Shown here one piece after another: positions 7,226 through 15,997 of a DNA stretch of 64,000 bases. The notes below the pieces were generated by a model. That model saw only the letters and a list, made by a program, of their open reading frames with translations, ran no database searches and was not told the origin of the DNA. A program made the translations under genes and the position numbers. The stretch covers positions 1-64,000 of the forward strand of contig NZ_FOKM01000012.1 in assembly GCF_900111905.1 (NCBI RefSeq), given 5' to 3'. How positions within the stretch are numbered: the stretch's first letter is position 1; each line of letters begins with the position of its first letter. The stretch comes from Rhizobium sp. NFR07. Its GTDB lineage: Bacteria > Pseudomonadota > Alphaproteobacteria > Rhizobiales > Rhizobiaceae.

Positions 7226-8124
7226 TGCACCGAGAAAAGCTATTCCAGCACCGCATCCTGCCCGTCGCGACCATCGTGCTCGTCATCATCGCGATCTGGT
7301 ACGCCGGCGCATACTTCATGAACGCACCCTTCCAGCGCGATCTCGACCGGCGCGGCAACGTCACCTCGACGTCACTCGAATTTTTCGAAAAGACCATGGC
7401 GCAGCCGAAGCCGACGCTGCCGGCACCGCATCAGGTGGCGCAGAACGTCTTCGAAAACACATTCCTGCGCCGTGTCACTTCGAACCGCAGCCTCGTCTAC
7501 CACGCCGGGGTCACCCTCTCCTCCACCGTCGTCGGCTTCACGCTCGGCACGCTTCTCGGCATCCTGATCGCCGTCGGCATCGTCCATGTCAGGGCGCTGG
7601 AGCGCAGCCTGATGCCCTGGATCATCGCCTCGCAGATGGTGCCGATCCTCGCCGTGGCACCCATGGTCATCGTCGTGCTGGGCGCCATCAACATCACCGG
7701 CCTCCTGCCCAAGGCGCTGATCTCGACCTATCTGTCCTTCTTCCCCGTGACCGTCGGCATGGTGAAGGGCCTGCGCTCGCCGGAACTGATCCAGCTCGAC
7801 CTGATGCGCACCTATAACGCGAGCGGCGCCCAAACCTTCTGGAAGCTGCGCGTGCCCGCTTCCATCCCCTTCCTCTTCACCTCGATGAAGGTCGCCATCG
7901 CCGCGAGCGTCGTCGGCGCCATCGTCGGCGAACTGCCGACGGGGGCGGTGGCCGGTATCGGCTCGAAACTGCTCGCCGGCGCCTATTACAGCCAGACGAT
8001 CGATATCTGGGCGGCGCTGATCGCAGGCTCGGTACTGGCTGCACTGCTGGTCGCGATCGTCGCGCTGGCCGGCAAGGTCGCCGATCGCGCCATGGGTTCG
8101 AAGCCGATGGGGAGACCGGCATGA
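7225..8124 (+). CDS. ABC transporter permease (first membrane subunit)
   Basis: This 299-residue integral membrane subunit has an N-terminal transmembrane anchor, a periplasmic segment and a BPD_transp_1 core containing the EAA-type coupling loop (LMRTYNASGAQTFWKLRVPASIPFLF). It pairs with the permease at 8121-9248 and the ATPase at 5513-6310. Starts and stops overlap on both sides (TGATG and ATGA), consistent with one translationally coupled operon. The family is the nitrate/sulfonate/taurine/pyrimidine-type importers. Confidence 0.85.
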   Translation: MHREKLFQHRILPVATIVLVIIAIWYAGAYFMNAPFQRDLDRRGNVTSTSLEFFEKTMAQPKPTLPAPHQVAQNVFENTFLRRVTSNRSLVYHAGVTLSSTVVGFTLGTLLGILIAVGIVHVRALERSLMPWIIASQMVPILAVAPMVIVVLGAINITGLLPKALISTYLSFFPVTVGMVKGLRSPELIQLDLMRTYNASGAQTFWKLRVPASIPFLFTSMKVAIAASVVGAIVGELPTGAVAGIGSKLLAGAYYSQTIDIWAALIAGSVLAALLVAIVALAGKVADRAMGSKPMGRPA

Positions 8125-9248
8125 GCATCTTTACCCGTGCTTGGCAATCCTGGCTTGCGCTGGCGCTCGCCCTTGCAGCACTCGCCACATTCCCGCTCGG
8201 CATTTCCGACATTCCGGTCCCATACGTCCCGGCGCGGATGTTTTCCGTCTACGTTCTTGCGATCGGCGGTGCCATCACCTCCCTTCTGCCGCTTCCCGGC
8301 CTGTTCCTCGCGGCAGTTCTCCTCGTCTGCAGCCATTTTTCCACCGGCCTGCTTCTCTCTCGGCTCACCGGCAACGAAGGCAGCGGTTCCGTCGCCTTCT
8401 TCCTCGTTCTCGCCGCCAATTGGCTGCTCGCCTGGCGCTGCGTCAGCCTGCTTTCGGCGATCAGAACCCGATCCAGCACGTTCGACGCCCTGCTGCGCCT
8501 AATCATCCCGGCGATCTTCGGTGCCTGGATCCTGATCCTCTGGGAGGCCCTTACCCGTGGCCTCGGCATCCCCTTCATCATCCTGCCGCCACCCTCGGCC
8601 ATCGGCGCCCGCCTCATGACCTCCGTGCCGACGCTCTGGGCGGACGTCCAGCAGACCGTCTTCAAGGCCGTCGTCTTCGGCTATGTGGTCGGCTGCGCAT
8701 CGGGCTTTGCGGTGGCGATCCTCGCAGACCGCGTCGCCTTCTTCCGTCACGGACTGCTGCCCATCGCCAACCTCATGTCGGCCCTGCCGATCATCGGCGT
8801 CGCCCCGATCATGGTCATGTGGTTCGGCTTCGACTGGCAGTCCAAGGCGGCCGTCGTCATCGTCATGACCTTCTTCCCCATGCTGGTGAACACCATCGCC
8901 GGCCTTTCGGCAGCAGGCAGCATGGAACGCGACCTGATGCGCTCCTATGCCTCGGATTACTGGCAGACGCTGATGAAGCTGCGCCTGCCGGCCGCCATGC
9001 CCTTCATCTTCAACGCTTTGAAGATCAACTCGACACTGGCGCTGATCGGCGCGATCGTGGCGGAATTCTTCGGCACCCCGATCGTCGGCATGGGGTTCAG
9101 GATCTCCACCGAGATCGGCCGCATGAATGTCGACATGGTCTGGGCCGAAATCGCCGTTGCGGCGCTGGTCGGCTCGGTCTTTTATGGTCTCGTGGCGCTC
9201 GGGGAGAGAGCGACCACATTCTGGCATCCGTCTAACCGTGGGGGTTAG
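8121..9248 (+). CDS. ABC transporter permease (second membrane subunit, N-terminally extended)
   Basis: This 375-residue permease has the usual BPD_transp_1 core in its C-terminal two-thirds, with coupling loop LMRSYASDYWQTLMKLRLPAAMPFIF. About 120 extra N-terminal residues contain roughly three additional hydrophobic segments, making it longer than common SsuC/ThiX-type permeases (about 250-270 residues). It overlaps the previous permease as ATGA. With its partner it would form the heterodimeric channel of the importer. Confidence 0.83.
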   Translation: MSIFTRAWQSWLALALALAALATFPLGISDIPVPYVPARMFSVYVLAIGGAITSLLPLPGLFLAAVLLVCSHFSTGLLLSRLTGNEGSGSVAFFLVLAANWLLAWRCVSLLSAIRTRSSTFDALLRLIIPAIFGAWILILWEALTRGLGIPFIILPPPSAIGARLMTSVPTLWADVQQTVFKAVVFGYVVGCASGFAVAILADRVAFFRHGLLPIANLMSALPIIGVAPIMVMWFGFDWQSKAAVVIVMTFFPMLVNTIAGLSAAGSMERDLMRSYASDYWQTLMKLRLPAAMPFIFNALKINSTLALIGAIVAEFFGTPIVGMGFRISTEIGRMNVDMVWAEIAVAALVGSVFYGLVALGERATTFWHPSNRGG

Positions 9249-9303
9249 GCGCAACGAACCGCCCGCGTAACATCGCAGGGGCGGAAAACAGAGGGCAACG
9301 ATA

Positions 9304-10269
9304 ATGAAAAAGATCATGATGGCATTGATGGCCGGGGCGATGTCCCTGGCTGCAGCCCAGGCAATGGCTGCCGACAAGGTGACCCTGCAGCTGAAATGGG
9401 TGGCCCAGGGCCAGTTCGGCGGTTATTTCGTCGCCAAGGACAAGGGCTTCTACGAAGAGGAAGGCCTCGACGTGACGATCAAGCCGGGCGGCCCGGATAT
9501 CGCGCCCGAGCAGGTCATTGCCGGCGGCGGCGCCGACGTGATCGTCGACTGGATGGGCGGCGCATTGGTTGCCCGTGAAAAGGGCGTACCGCTCGTCAAT
9601 ATCGCTCAGCCGTTCCAGAAATCCGGCCTCGAACTGATCTGCCCGAAGGACGGCCCGGTCAAGACTGAAGCCGATTTCAAGGGCAAGACCCTCGGCGTCT
9701 GGTTCTTCGGCAACGAATATCCGTTCTTCGCCTGGATGAACAAGCTCGGCCTCAAGACCGAAGGCGGCGGAGACGCCGTGACCGTGCTGAAGCAGAGTTT
9801 CGACGTGCAGCCGCTCGTCCAGAAGCAGGCGGACTGCATCTCGGTCATGACCTATAACGAATACTGGCAGGCGATCGACGCCGGCTTCAAGGCCGAAGAC
9901 CTCGTCGTCTTCAACTATACCGCCCTCGGCAATGACCTGCTCGAAGACGGCCTCTATGCGCTCGAAACCAAGCTTGCTGATCCGAAGTTCAAGGAAAACA
10001 TGGTCAAATTCGTCCGCGCCTCGATGAAGGGTTGGAAATACGCGATCGACAATCCGGATGAAGCCGCCGAGATCGTCATGGACAATGGCGGCCAGGACGA
10101 GAACCACCAGAAGCGGATGATGGGCGAAGTGGCCAAGCTGATCGGCGACGGCAAGCTGGACATGGGAACCTACGAGCGCACCGTGAAGGCGCTCACCGAC
10201 CAGAAGATCATCAGCAAAGCGCCGGAAGGCGCCTATACCGCCGATGTTACGGAAGCCGCACTGAAATAA
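9304..10269 (+). CDS. ABC transporter substrate-binding protein (NMT1/THI5-like)
   Basis: This 321-residue periplasmic protein has a signal peptide of about 22 residues ending AMA|ADK. The N-terminal LQLKWVAQGQFGGYFVAKDK motif is typical of NMT1/THI5-like binding proteins (ThiY, RibY and relatives). It is the last gene of the importer operon and is followed by a strong terminator. Known members bind pyrimidine thiamine precursors, riboflavin or related heterocycles. The pyrimidine-catabolic neighbours make a nucleobase or a ring-opened derivative the best guess, but ligand residues cannot be assigned here. Confidence 0.85.
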   Translation: MKKIMMALMAGAMSLAAAQAMAADKVTLQLKWVAQGQFGGYFVAKDKGFYEEEGLDVTIKPGGPDIAPEQVIAGGGADVIVDWMGGALVAREKGVPLVNIAQPFQKSGLELICPKDGPVKTEADFKGKTLGVWFFGNEYPFFAWMNKLGLKTEGGGDAVTVLKQSFDVQPLVQKQADCISVMTYNEYWQAIDAGFKAEDLVVFNYTALGNDLLEDGLYALETKLADPKFKENMVKFVRASMKGWKYAIDNPDEAAEIVMDNGGQDENHQKRMMGEVAKLIGDGKLDMGTYERTVKALTDQKIISKAPEGAYTADVTEAALK

Positions 10270-10298
10270 TCCGGCAACAAATGCATTCGATATTCTTC

Positions 10299-10327
10299 AT
10301 GCCCGGCAACAAACCGGGCATTTTTTT
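10299..10327 (+). terminator. Terminator of the ABC importer operon
   Basis: ATGCCCGG (10299-10306) pairs with CCGGGCAT (10314-10321), with loop CAACAAA and seven or more T directly after. It is placed 30 bases after the binding-protein stop. Confidence 0.9.
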
Positions 10328-10489
10328 GCCATCAGCGCGTGTCATCTGATCGGCCGGCGACGGATTGATCGTGAGACGACGAACACGTAAAAGTGGCGCC
10401 AGAACATGCAGATAATTTTTCCGCCTTATGCCGGAAGTAATTGTCGGATGCAGAGTTCGCTGCGCGTCATACAGGGAGGAGGTATGGCG

Positions 10490-10579
10490 ATGCGACTATG
10501 TCGGTCGTGTGGACCTGCTTCTCCGAACATTGGATTTGCTGCATGCCTTACCGCCTATCGAATTCGATCCTGCCGCTGA
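10490..10579 (+). CDS. Possible leader peptide overlapping the efflux adaptor start
   Basis: A 29-codon frame (ATG 10490 to TGA 10579), rich in Arg and Cys, has the best Shine-Dalgarno sequence in this region (GGAGGAGG at 10475-10482, spacing 7 to the ATG). It overlaps the first 12 codons of the adaptor gene in another frame. It could serve translational coupling or an attenuation-like leader for the RND operon. Alternatively it is chance and the adaptor uses an upstream in-frame ATG (10498). Confidence 0.3.
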   Translation: MRLCRSCGPASPNIGFAACLTAYRIRSCR

Positions 10580-11748
10580 TTGCTTTGCTTGCCGCCTCTC
10601 CACTTGCGGCGCAGGAAGCCAATCCTTCGGCCGCACCCCAGGCAAAGCTCCCGGCAATCGTCGTGACGGAAGCGGTCAAGCGCCCGCTGACGGACCGCAT
10701 CGTCGCGACCGGCACGATCCGCCCGGTCGACGAAATCCAGGTCCAGCCCCTCGTCGAGGGCCTTTCGGTCAAGCAGCTCAATGTCGATGTCGGCGATGAG
10801 GTCAAGGCCGACCAGGTACTCGCGACACTGAACGACGACGCGCTGATTTTGCAGAAGAGCCAGTATCAGGCCAACAAGGCCAAGGCGGAGGCATCGGTCG
10901 CCCAATACGAGGCGCAGGTCATCGAAGCCGAAGCCAATCAGGATGACATGGTGCGCCGGCGCGACCGGACGGAGAAACTCAGCGAGAACGGCACCAGCAC
11001 GGTCTCGCAGCTCGAACAGGCCAATGCGCAGGTTCAGGTCGCCCGCGCCCGTCTCAATGCGGCAAGGCAGTCTGTCACCGTCGCCCAGTCCGATGTCCGC
11101 GTTATCGAGGCCCAGCTTGCCGATGTCGAGCTGCAGCTTGCCCGCACCGGCGTGAAAAGCCCGGTCGATGGTGTCGTCTCGGTCAAGAATGCCAAGGTCG
11201 GCGCCATCGCCTCAGGCAATGGCGATCCGCTGTTCACCGTCATCCGCGATGGCGCGATCGAACTGGTCGCCGATATTTCCGAGACAGACATCCAGAAGGC
11301 CAAGATCGGCCAGAAGGCCGTGGTAGCGATTGCCGGCGGCGCCAAGGAAGTCGAGGGCCGCGTGCGCCTCGTTTCCCCAACCGTTGACCCGACCACAAGG
11401 CTCGGCCTCGTCCATGTCGAGATCGATGCCGATAGCGGCGCGCGCGCCGGCATGTATGGCCGTGCATCCATCATCGTCGAAGAAACAGAAGCGCTCGCCC
11501 TCCCCTTGTCCGCCGTGACCGTCGGTCGCCAGGGCGCGACCACCCGCAAGGTGCAGGACGGCGTCGTCAAGCAGGCCGAGATCGTCACCGGTTTCCAGGA
11601 TGGCGGCTTCATCCAGGTCGTCAGCGGCATCGAGGCCGGCGACGTCGTGGTCGCCAAGGCCGGCGCCTTCGTGCGCGACGGAGACCACATCACCCCCGTT
11701 CCGGAAGACAAGGCTGCGACTGACAAGGCGACGGAGAATTCCCAATGA
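10543..11748 (+). CDS. RND efflux periplasmic adaptor (membrane fusion protein)
   Basis: This protein of about 401 residues starts at ATG 10543 with a clean signal peptide (IALLAASPLAAQ). It has a biotinyl-lipoyl-like half (IVATGTIRPVDEIQVQPLVEG), a coiled-coil hairpin rich in Ala/Gln (about residues 95-185), the second lipoyl half (TGVKSPVDGVVS) and beta-barrel/MP domains ending VVAKAGAFVRDGD. It bridges the inner-membrane RND pump, encoded immediately downstream with an ATGA overlap, to an outer-membrane channel that is not encoded here. In-frame starts at 10441 and 10498 also exist, but they would put extra residues before the leader. Confidence 0.85.
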   Translation: MPYRLSNSILPLIALLAASPLAAQEANPSAAPQAKLPAIVVTEAVKRPLTDRIVATGTIRPVDEIQVQPLVEGLSVKQLNVDVGDEVKADQVLATLNDDALILQKSQYQANKAKAEASVAQYEAQVIEAEANQDDMVRRRDRTEKLSENGTSTVSQLEQANAQVQVARARLNAARQSVTVAQSDVRVIEAQLADVELQLARTGVKSPVDGVVSVKNAKVGAIASGNGDPLFTVIRDGAIELVADISETDIQKAKIGQKAVVAIAGGAKEVEGRVRLVSPTVDPTTRLGLVHVEIDADSGARAGMYGRASIIVEETEALALPLSAVTVGRQGATTRKVQDGVVKQAEIVTGFQDGGFIQVVSGIEAGDVVVAKAGAFVRDGDHITPVPEDKAATDKATENSQ

Positions 11749-14700
11749 ATTTCTCCGCCTGGTCGATCAAGAACCCGATCGCACCGCTGCTCGGTTTCGT
11801 GCTGCTGATGGTCGTCGGCATCCAGTCCTTCTATGCGCTGCCGATCACCCGCTTCCCCAATATCGACGTCCCCGTCGTCTCCGTCACGGTGGCGCAGAGC
11901 GGCGCCTCGCCGTCCGAACTCGAAATGCAGGTGACGAAGGAGATCGAAGACGCGGTCGCCTCGATCAGCGGCATCGATGAGATCCAGTCGACCGTCACCG
12001 ACGGCCAGTCGCTGACGACGGTCGTCTTCCGCATCGAGAAGCCGACGGCCGAAGCCGTGCAGGACACCAAGGACGCGATCGACAAGATCCGCGGCGACCT
12101 GCCGGCCGGCATCGAGGAACCGATTGTCACCAAGGTCGATGTCGAAGGCCAGGCGATCCAGACCTTCGCCGTCTCTTCGCCCAACATGACGCTGGAAGAA
12201 CTCTCCTGGTTCGTCGACGACACGATCACCCGCGAATTGCAGGGCGAGCCCGGCATCGGCCGCGTCGATCGTTACGGCGGCGCCGACCGTGAAGTGCGGG
12301 TCTCGCTCAACCCGGCCAAGCTCGACGCCTATGGCATTACCGCCGCCGACGTGAACACGCAGATGCGCGGCACCAACGTGGACCTCGGCTCGGGCCGCGG
12401 CCAGGTGGCCGGCAATGAACAGTCGATCCGCACGCTGGGCGACGCCCGCGACGTGGCGCAGCTTGCCGACACCTCGATCGCGCTTCCCAACGGCCGCTTC
12501 GTCAAGCTGTCCGAGCTCGGCCGCGTCACCGATACCTATGAGGAGCCGAAATCCTTCTCGCGCTTCAACGGCACACCGGCCGTCACCTTCGCCGTGTTCC
12601 GCGCCAAGGGCGCCAGCGAAGTCTCGGTTGCCGAGACCGTTGCGGAAAGCCTCGACGTCATCCGCAAGGCCCATCCGGACGTCGCGATCGAAATGGTCGA
12701 CGACAGCGTCTACTTCACCTACGGCAATTACGAGGCGGCGCTCCATACGCTGATGGAAGGCTCGATCCTCGCCGTAATCGTCGTCTTCCTGTTCCTGCGC
12801 AACTGGCGCGCGACACTGATCGCCGCCGTGGCATTGCCGCTGTCGGCCATCCCAACCTTCTGGATCATGGACATCATGGGGTTCTCGCTGAACCTCGTGA
12901 GCTTCCTGGCGCTGACACTCGCGACCGGCATCCTCGTCGACGATGCGATCGTTGAGATCGAGAACATCGCCCGGCATATCAAGATGGGCAAGACGCCCTA
13001 TCGCGCGGCCCTCGAAGCTGCCGACGAAATCGGCCTCGCGGTGATCGCGACCAGCTTCACCATCATCGCCGTCTTCGTGCCGGTCTCCTTCATGCCGGGC
13101 ATTCCGGGCCAGTATTTCATCCAGTTCGGCCTCACCGTCGCCTTCTCGGTGTTCTTCTCGCTCGCGGTGGCGCGCCTGATCACGCCACTCATGGCCGCCT
13201 ATCTGATGCGTGCCGAAGACGCGATGGACGACCACGAGGATAATGACGGCTGGATGATGCGGGCCTATACCCGCCTCGTCACCGGCACGACGCGCAAATG
13301 GTACTGGCGCTACGCCACCCTGATCGCCGCGATCGCCTTCCTCTTCGGTTCGATGGTCCTGCTCAGCAAGGTTCCCGGCTCCTTCCTGCCGCCGGACGAC
13401 TCGTCCCGCGTCGTGCTGTCGGTCGAACTGCCGCCGAATGCGACGCTTGATGAGACGGATGTCGTCAGCGCCCAGGTCTTCGAGGCGGTGCGCCATATCG
13501 ATGGCGTCGAGAGCGTCTTCACACTAGGCGGCGCCTCGCCCAAGGGCGATCTCGAACTGCGCCGCTCGACGGTCCGCGTCATCCTGAAGAATATCGACCA
13601 TTCACTGGTCAAGACGCTGGTCAACAAGGGCCTCGGCGGCCTGCCGCTGATCGGCGGCTACCTGCCGAAACTACCGGAAAACGGCCGCACCCGGCCGCAA
13701 TGGGACGTGGAGAAGGATATCTTCGCTGCCGTCCACTCCATCCCCGACGTCCGCATTTCCAAGGTCAACGACCGCGCCGAACGCGAACTCTCGTTCAACT
13801 TCCTCTCCTCCAACGAGGACGACCTGAACGAGGCCGTCAGCCTCTTGGAATCGCGCCTGCGCGCCTCCAACATCCTGGTCAACGTCTCCTCCGACGGCGC
13901 CCTGCCCCGCCCGGAACTGCAGATCCGCCCGCGCATGGCTGAAGCCTCGCGCCTCGGCATCACGCCGCAGCAGATCTCGGAAACCGTCCGCGTCGCGACG
14001 ATCGGCGATATCGACGCAAACCTCGCAAAGATCTCGCTCGACAGCCGGCAGATCCCGATCCGCGTCCAGACCTCGCTCGACGTGCGCCGCGACCTGCAGG
14101 CGATCCGCAATCTCAAGGTCAAGACCGCATCGGGCTCCATGGTGCCCCTCACCAGCGTCGCCGATATCGACTATGCGGAAGGTCCAAGCTCGATCAAGCG
14201 CAACGACCGCAACCGCGTCGTCGCGATCGGCTCCGACGTGCCCTTCGGCACCGCGCTCGATTCCTCGACCGCCGAGTTCAAGCGCATCGTCGACGAGACC
14301 GACCTTCCTTCGACGGTGCGGCTCGCCGAAAGCGGTGACGCCAAGGTCCAGGCCGAAATGCAGCAGAGCTTCGGCAATGCCATGCTGCTTGGCCTGATGC
14401 TGGTGCTCGTCGTGCTGATCCTGCTATTCAAGGATGTCATTCAGCCCTTCACCATCCTCTTCTCGCTGCCGCTTGCCATCGGCGGCGTCGCAGTCGCGCT
14501 GATCGTTACCCAGAACGCGCTCTCCATGCCCGTCCTGATCGGCATCCTGATGCTGATGGGCATCGTCACCAAGAACGCCATCCTGCTCGTCGACTTCGCC
14601 ATCGAGATGAAGCGGCACGGGCTGGAACGGGTTCACGCCATGGTCGAAGCCGGTCGCAAGCGTGCCCGCCCAATCATCATGACCTCGATCGCCATGTCCG

Positions 14701-15041
14701 CCGGCATGCTGCCGTCGGCCATGGGCGTCGGCGAAGGCGGCTCGTTCCGCGCACCGATGGCGATCGCCGTTATCGGCGGCATCATCGTCTCGACCGTGCT
14801 GTCGCTCGTCGTCGTGCCCTCCTTCTTCCTCATCATGGACGACCTGTCGCGCCTCCTCGGAAAGCTCTTCGGCCGCTTCGTCGGCAAGAAAGAAGACGAC
14901 GAGGAAGTCCTGTCGCCGGAAGAACTCACGCGGCGGACGCACAGCAACGATCGCGGCCTCTCCGATCTCGAAGAGCGAATGGCCCAGATCGAGCAGGAGA
15001 CCGGCACTCGCGGCATCGGCGCCCAGCGAGGAATGCGATAG
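11745..15041 (+). CDS. RND-family efflux pump (AcrB/HAE1 type)
   Basis: This 1098-residue inner-membrane proton-driven exporter has 12 predicted transmembrane helices in two repeats, each followed by a large periplasmic loop. TM4 carries the proton-relay pair in GILVDDAIVEIENI, and the second repeat has GIVTKNAILLVDFA. A hydrophilic C-terminal tail of about 60 residues rich in Glu/Arg follows TM12. It forms a tripartite pump with the upstream adaptor. The substrate range is not predictable; drugs, phenolics or plant compounds are usual in rhizobia. Confidence 0.9.
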   Translation: MNFSAWSIKNPIAPLLGFVLLMVVGIQSFYALPITRFPNIDVPVVSVTVAQSGASPSELEMQVTKEIEDAVASISGIDEIQSTVTDGQSLTTVVFRIEKPTAEAVQDTKDAIDKIRGDLPAGIEEPIVTKVDVEGQAIQTFAVSSPNMTLEELSWFVDDTITRELQGEPGIGRVDRYGGADREVRVSLNPAKLDAYGITAADVNTQMRGTNVDLGSGRGQVAGNEQSIRTLGDARDVAQLADTSIALPNGRFVKLSELGRVTDTYEEPKSFSRFNGTPAVTFAVFRAKGASEVSVAETVAESLDVIRKAHPDVAIEMVDDSVYFTYGNYEAALHTLMEGSILAVIVVFLFLRNWRATLIAAVALPLSAIPTFWIMDIMGFSLNLVSFLALTLATGILVDDAIVEIENIARHIKMGKTPYRAALEAADEIGLAVIATSFTIIAVFVPVSFMPGIPGQYFIQFGLTVAFSVFFSLAVARLITPLMAAYLMRAEDAMDDHEDNDGWMMRAYTRLVTGTTRKWYWRYATLIAAIAFLFGSMVLLSKVPGSFLPPDDSSRVVLSVELPPNATLDETDVVSAQVFEAVRHIDGVESVFTLGGASPKGDLELRRSTVRVILKNIDHSLVKTLVNKGLGGLPLIGGYLPKLPENGRTRPQWDVEKDIFAAVHSIPDVRISKVNDRAERELSFNFLSSNEDDLNEAVSLLESRLRASNILVNVSSDGALPRPELQIRPRMAEASRLGITPQQISETVRVATIGDIDANLAKISLDSRQIPIRVQTSLDVRRDLQAIRNLKVKTASGSMVPLTSVADIDYAEGPSSIKRNDRNRVVAIGSDVPFGTALDSSTAEFKRIVDETDLPSTVRLAESGDAKVQAEMQQSFGNAMLLGLMLVLVVLILLFKDVIQPFTILFSLPLAIGGVAVALIVTQNALSMPVLIGILMLMGIVTKNAILLVDFAIEMKRHGLERVHAMVEAGRKRARPIIMTSIAMSAGMLPSAMGVGEGGSFRAPMAIAVIGGIIVSTVLSLVVVPSFFLIMDDLSRLLGKLFGRFVGKKEDDEEVLSPEELTRRTHSNDRGLSDLEERMAQIEQETGTRGIGAQRGMR

Positions 15042-15047
15042 TCATCT

Positions 15048-15073
15048 ACGGCCGCCGGACAGGCGGCCGTTTC
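15048..15073 (+). terminator. Terminator of the RND operon
   Basis: ACGGCCGCC (15048-15056) and GGCGGCCGT (15062-15070) make a perfect 9-bp stem with a GGACA loop seven bases after the pump stop. The T-run is short (three), so termination efficiency is uncertain. Confidence 0.65.
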
Positions 15074-15117
15074 CACCTCGTCAGTTGCTCGTGCCTCTGG
15101 ACGAAATGCATGGCGAT

Positions 15118-15131
15118 TTGATCAATATCAA
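15118..15131. promoter_or_regulatory. FNR/FixK-type anaerobox
   Basis: TTGAT-CAAT-ATCAA is a perfect match to the Fnr/FixK consensus TTGAT-N4-ATCAA. It lies about 80 bases upstream of the Crp/Fnr-family gene, suggesting oxygen- or nitric-oxide-responsive control or autoregulation. A second near-palindrome GTACCACCATGGGTGGTTAC follows at 15157-15176. Confidence 0.75.
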
Positions 15132-15205
15132 ATCCCTCTCTTCAGCAAACGCTATTGTACCACCATGGGTGGTTACAGCAGTCGCATAGGGAAGAGATGG
15201 CGGAC

Positions 15206-15907
15206 ATGAACAGCAACCTGAAGCTCAACAATCGAGACCGGGCCGTGCTTCTCAAGGCGCCTTTCCTGGCAGGCTTGAGCCAGGAGATCCTGGTCCGCCT
15301 GATGTCGGCGATGACGGTAAGCACACTTCCCGCCCGCAAATTCGTGGCGCGGGAGGGAGAACCCGCCGACGCGTTCTATTGCGTCTTGAGCGGCTATGTC
15401 CGTCTCTTCAGGCTGAGCCGCGAAGGCCGCGAGGCCGACATCATGGTCTGCGCGCCGGGCGATACCTTTGCCCAATGCCTGCTCTTCGGCGAAAACGCCT
15501 ATCGCTACAATGCGCTCACAGCAGAACCGACGACGCTGGCCCGTTTCGACATGCAGGCCGTGCGTGAGCTTGCCCAACAGGAACCGGAGATCGCCAAGGC
15601 CGTCATCGCTTCCATATCGCGCAATCTGCAGGACACGATCGACTGCATCACCAACGATCGTCTGTTCACCGCGCCGCAGCGCGTCGCAAATTACATCGTC
15701 AGCCGCTGCCCGGCCGAGGTCGGCCCGGCCTCAATCCGCCTGCCGTTCCAGAAGAACCTGCTCGCCGGCATGCTGGGCCTTGCACCGGAAGCCCTGTCAC
15801 GCGCCTTTTCCAGCCTGCGCAAGGCGGGCGTGACCGTCCGCGGTCGAATCATCCAAGTCGGTGATGTACAAGCTCTGCGAGAATCCGACGCTTCGAGGAC
15901 ACGATAG
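15206..15907 (+). CDS. Crp/Fnr-family regulator (DNR/FixK-like)
   Basis: This protein of about 233 residues has an N-terminal cyclic-nucleotide-binding fold (GEPADAFYCVLSGYVRLFR through ENAYRYNALTAEPT), a long dimerisation helix and a C-terminal winged helix (LPFQKNLLAGMLGLAPEALSRAFSSLRKAGVTVRG) with the E-x-x-S-R recognition helix that reads TTGAT half-sites. The N-terminal cysteine cluster of true FNR proteins is absent, placing it closer to the DNR/NnrR or FixK groups. The start at 15206 is chosen for its spacing to AGGGAAGAG; ATGs at 15155 and 15197 are alternatives. A perfect FNR box lies in its promoter. Confidence 0.8.
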   Translation: MNSNLKLNNRDRAVLLKAPFLAGLSQEILVRLMSAMTVSTLPARKFVAREGEPADAFYCVLSGYVRLFRLSREGREADIMVCAPGDTFAQCLLFGENAYRYNALTAEPTTLARFDMQAVRELAQQEPEIAKAVIASISRNLQDTIDCITNDRLFTAPQRVANYIVSRCPAEVGPASIRLPFQKNLLAGMLGLAPEALSRAFSSLRKAGVTVRGRIIQVGDVQALRESDASRTR

Positions 15908-15965
15908 ACAGAGCGGGTCCTTGATCCACGCGTGTTGCGACAGGGGTGTCCAGCAACAGGCGTTG

Positions 15966-15994
15966 GCCGGCAGCGACAAGCTGCCGGCTTTTTT
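15966..15994 (+). terminator. Terminator of the Crp/Fnr gene
   Basis: GCCGGCAG (15966-15973) pairs with CTGCCGGC (15981-15988), with a 7-base loop and six T. The T-run is on the plus strand, so it serves the regulator gene rather than ureG, which ends from the other side at 15998. Confidence 0.88.
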
Positions 15995-15997
15995 GTC

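Noticed and set aside
11034..13496. 820-codon minus-strand open frame opposite the RND genes
   Set aside because: Its composition (Arg/His/Asp/Gly-rich, no domains) is the usual antisense shadow of a high-GC gene, and the plus-strand RND pump is unambiguous.
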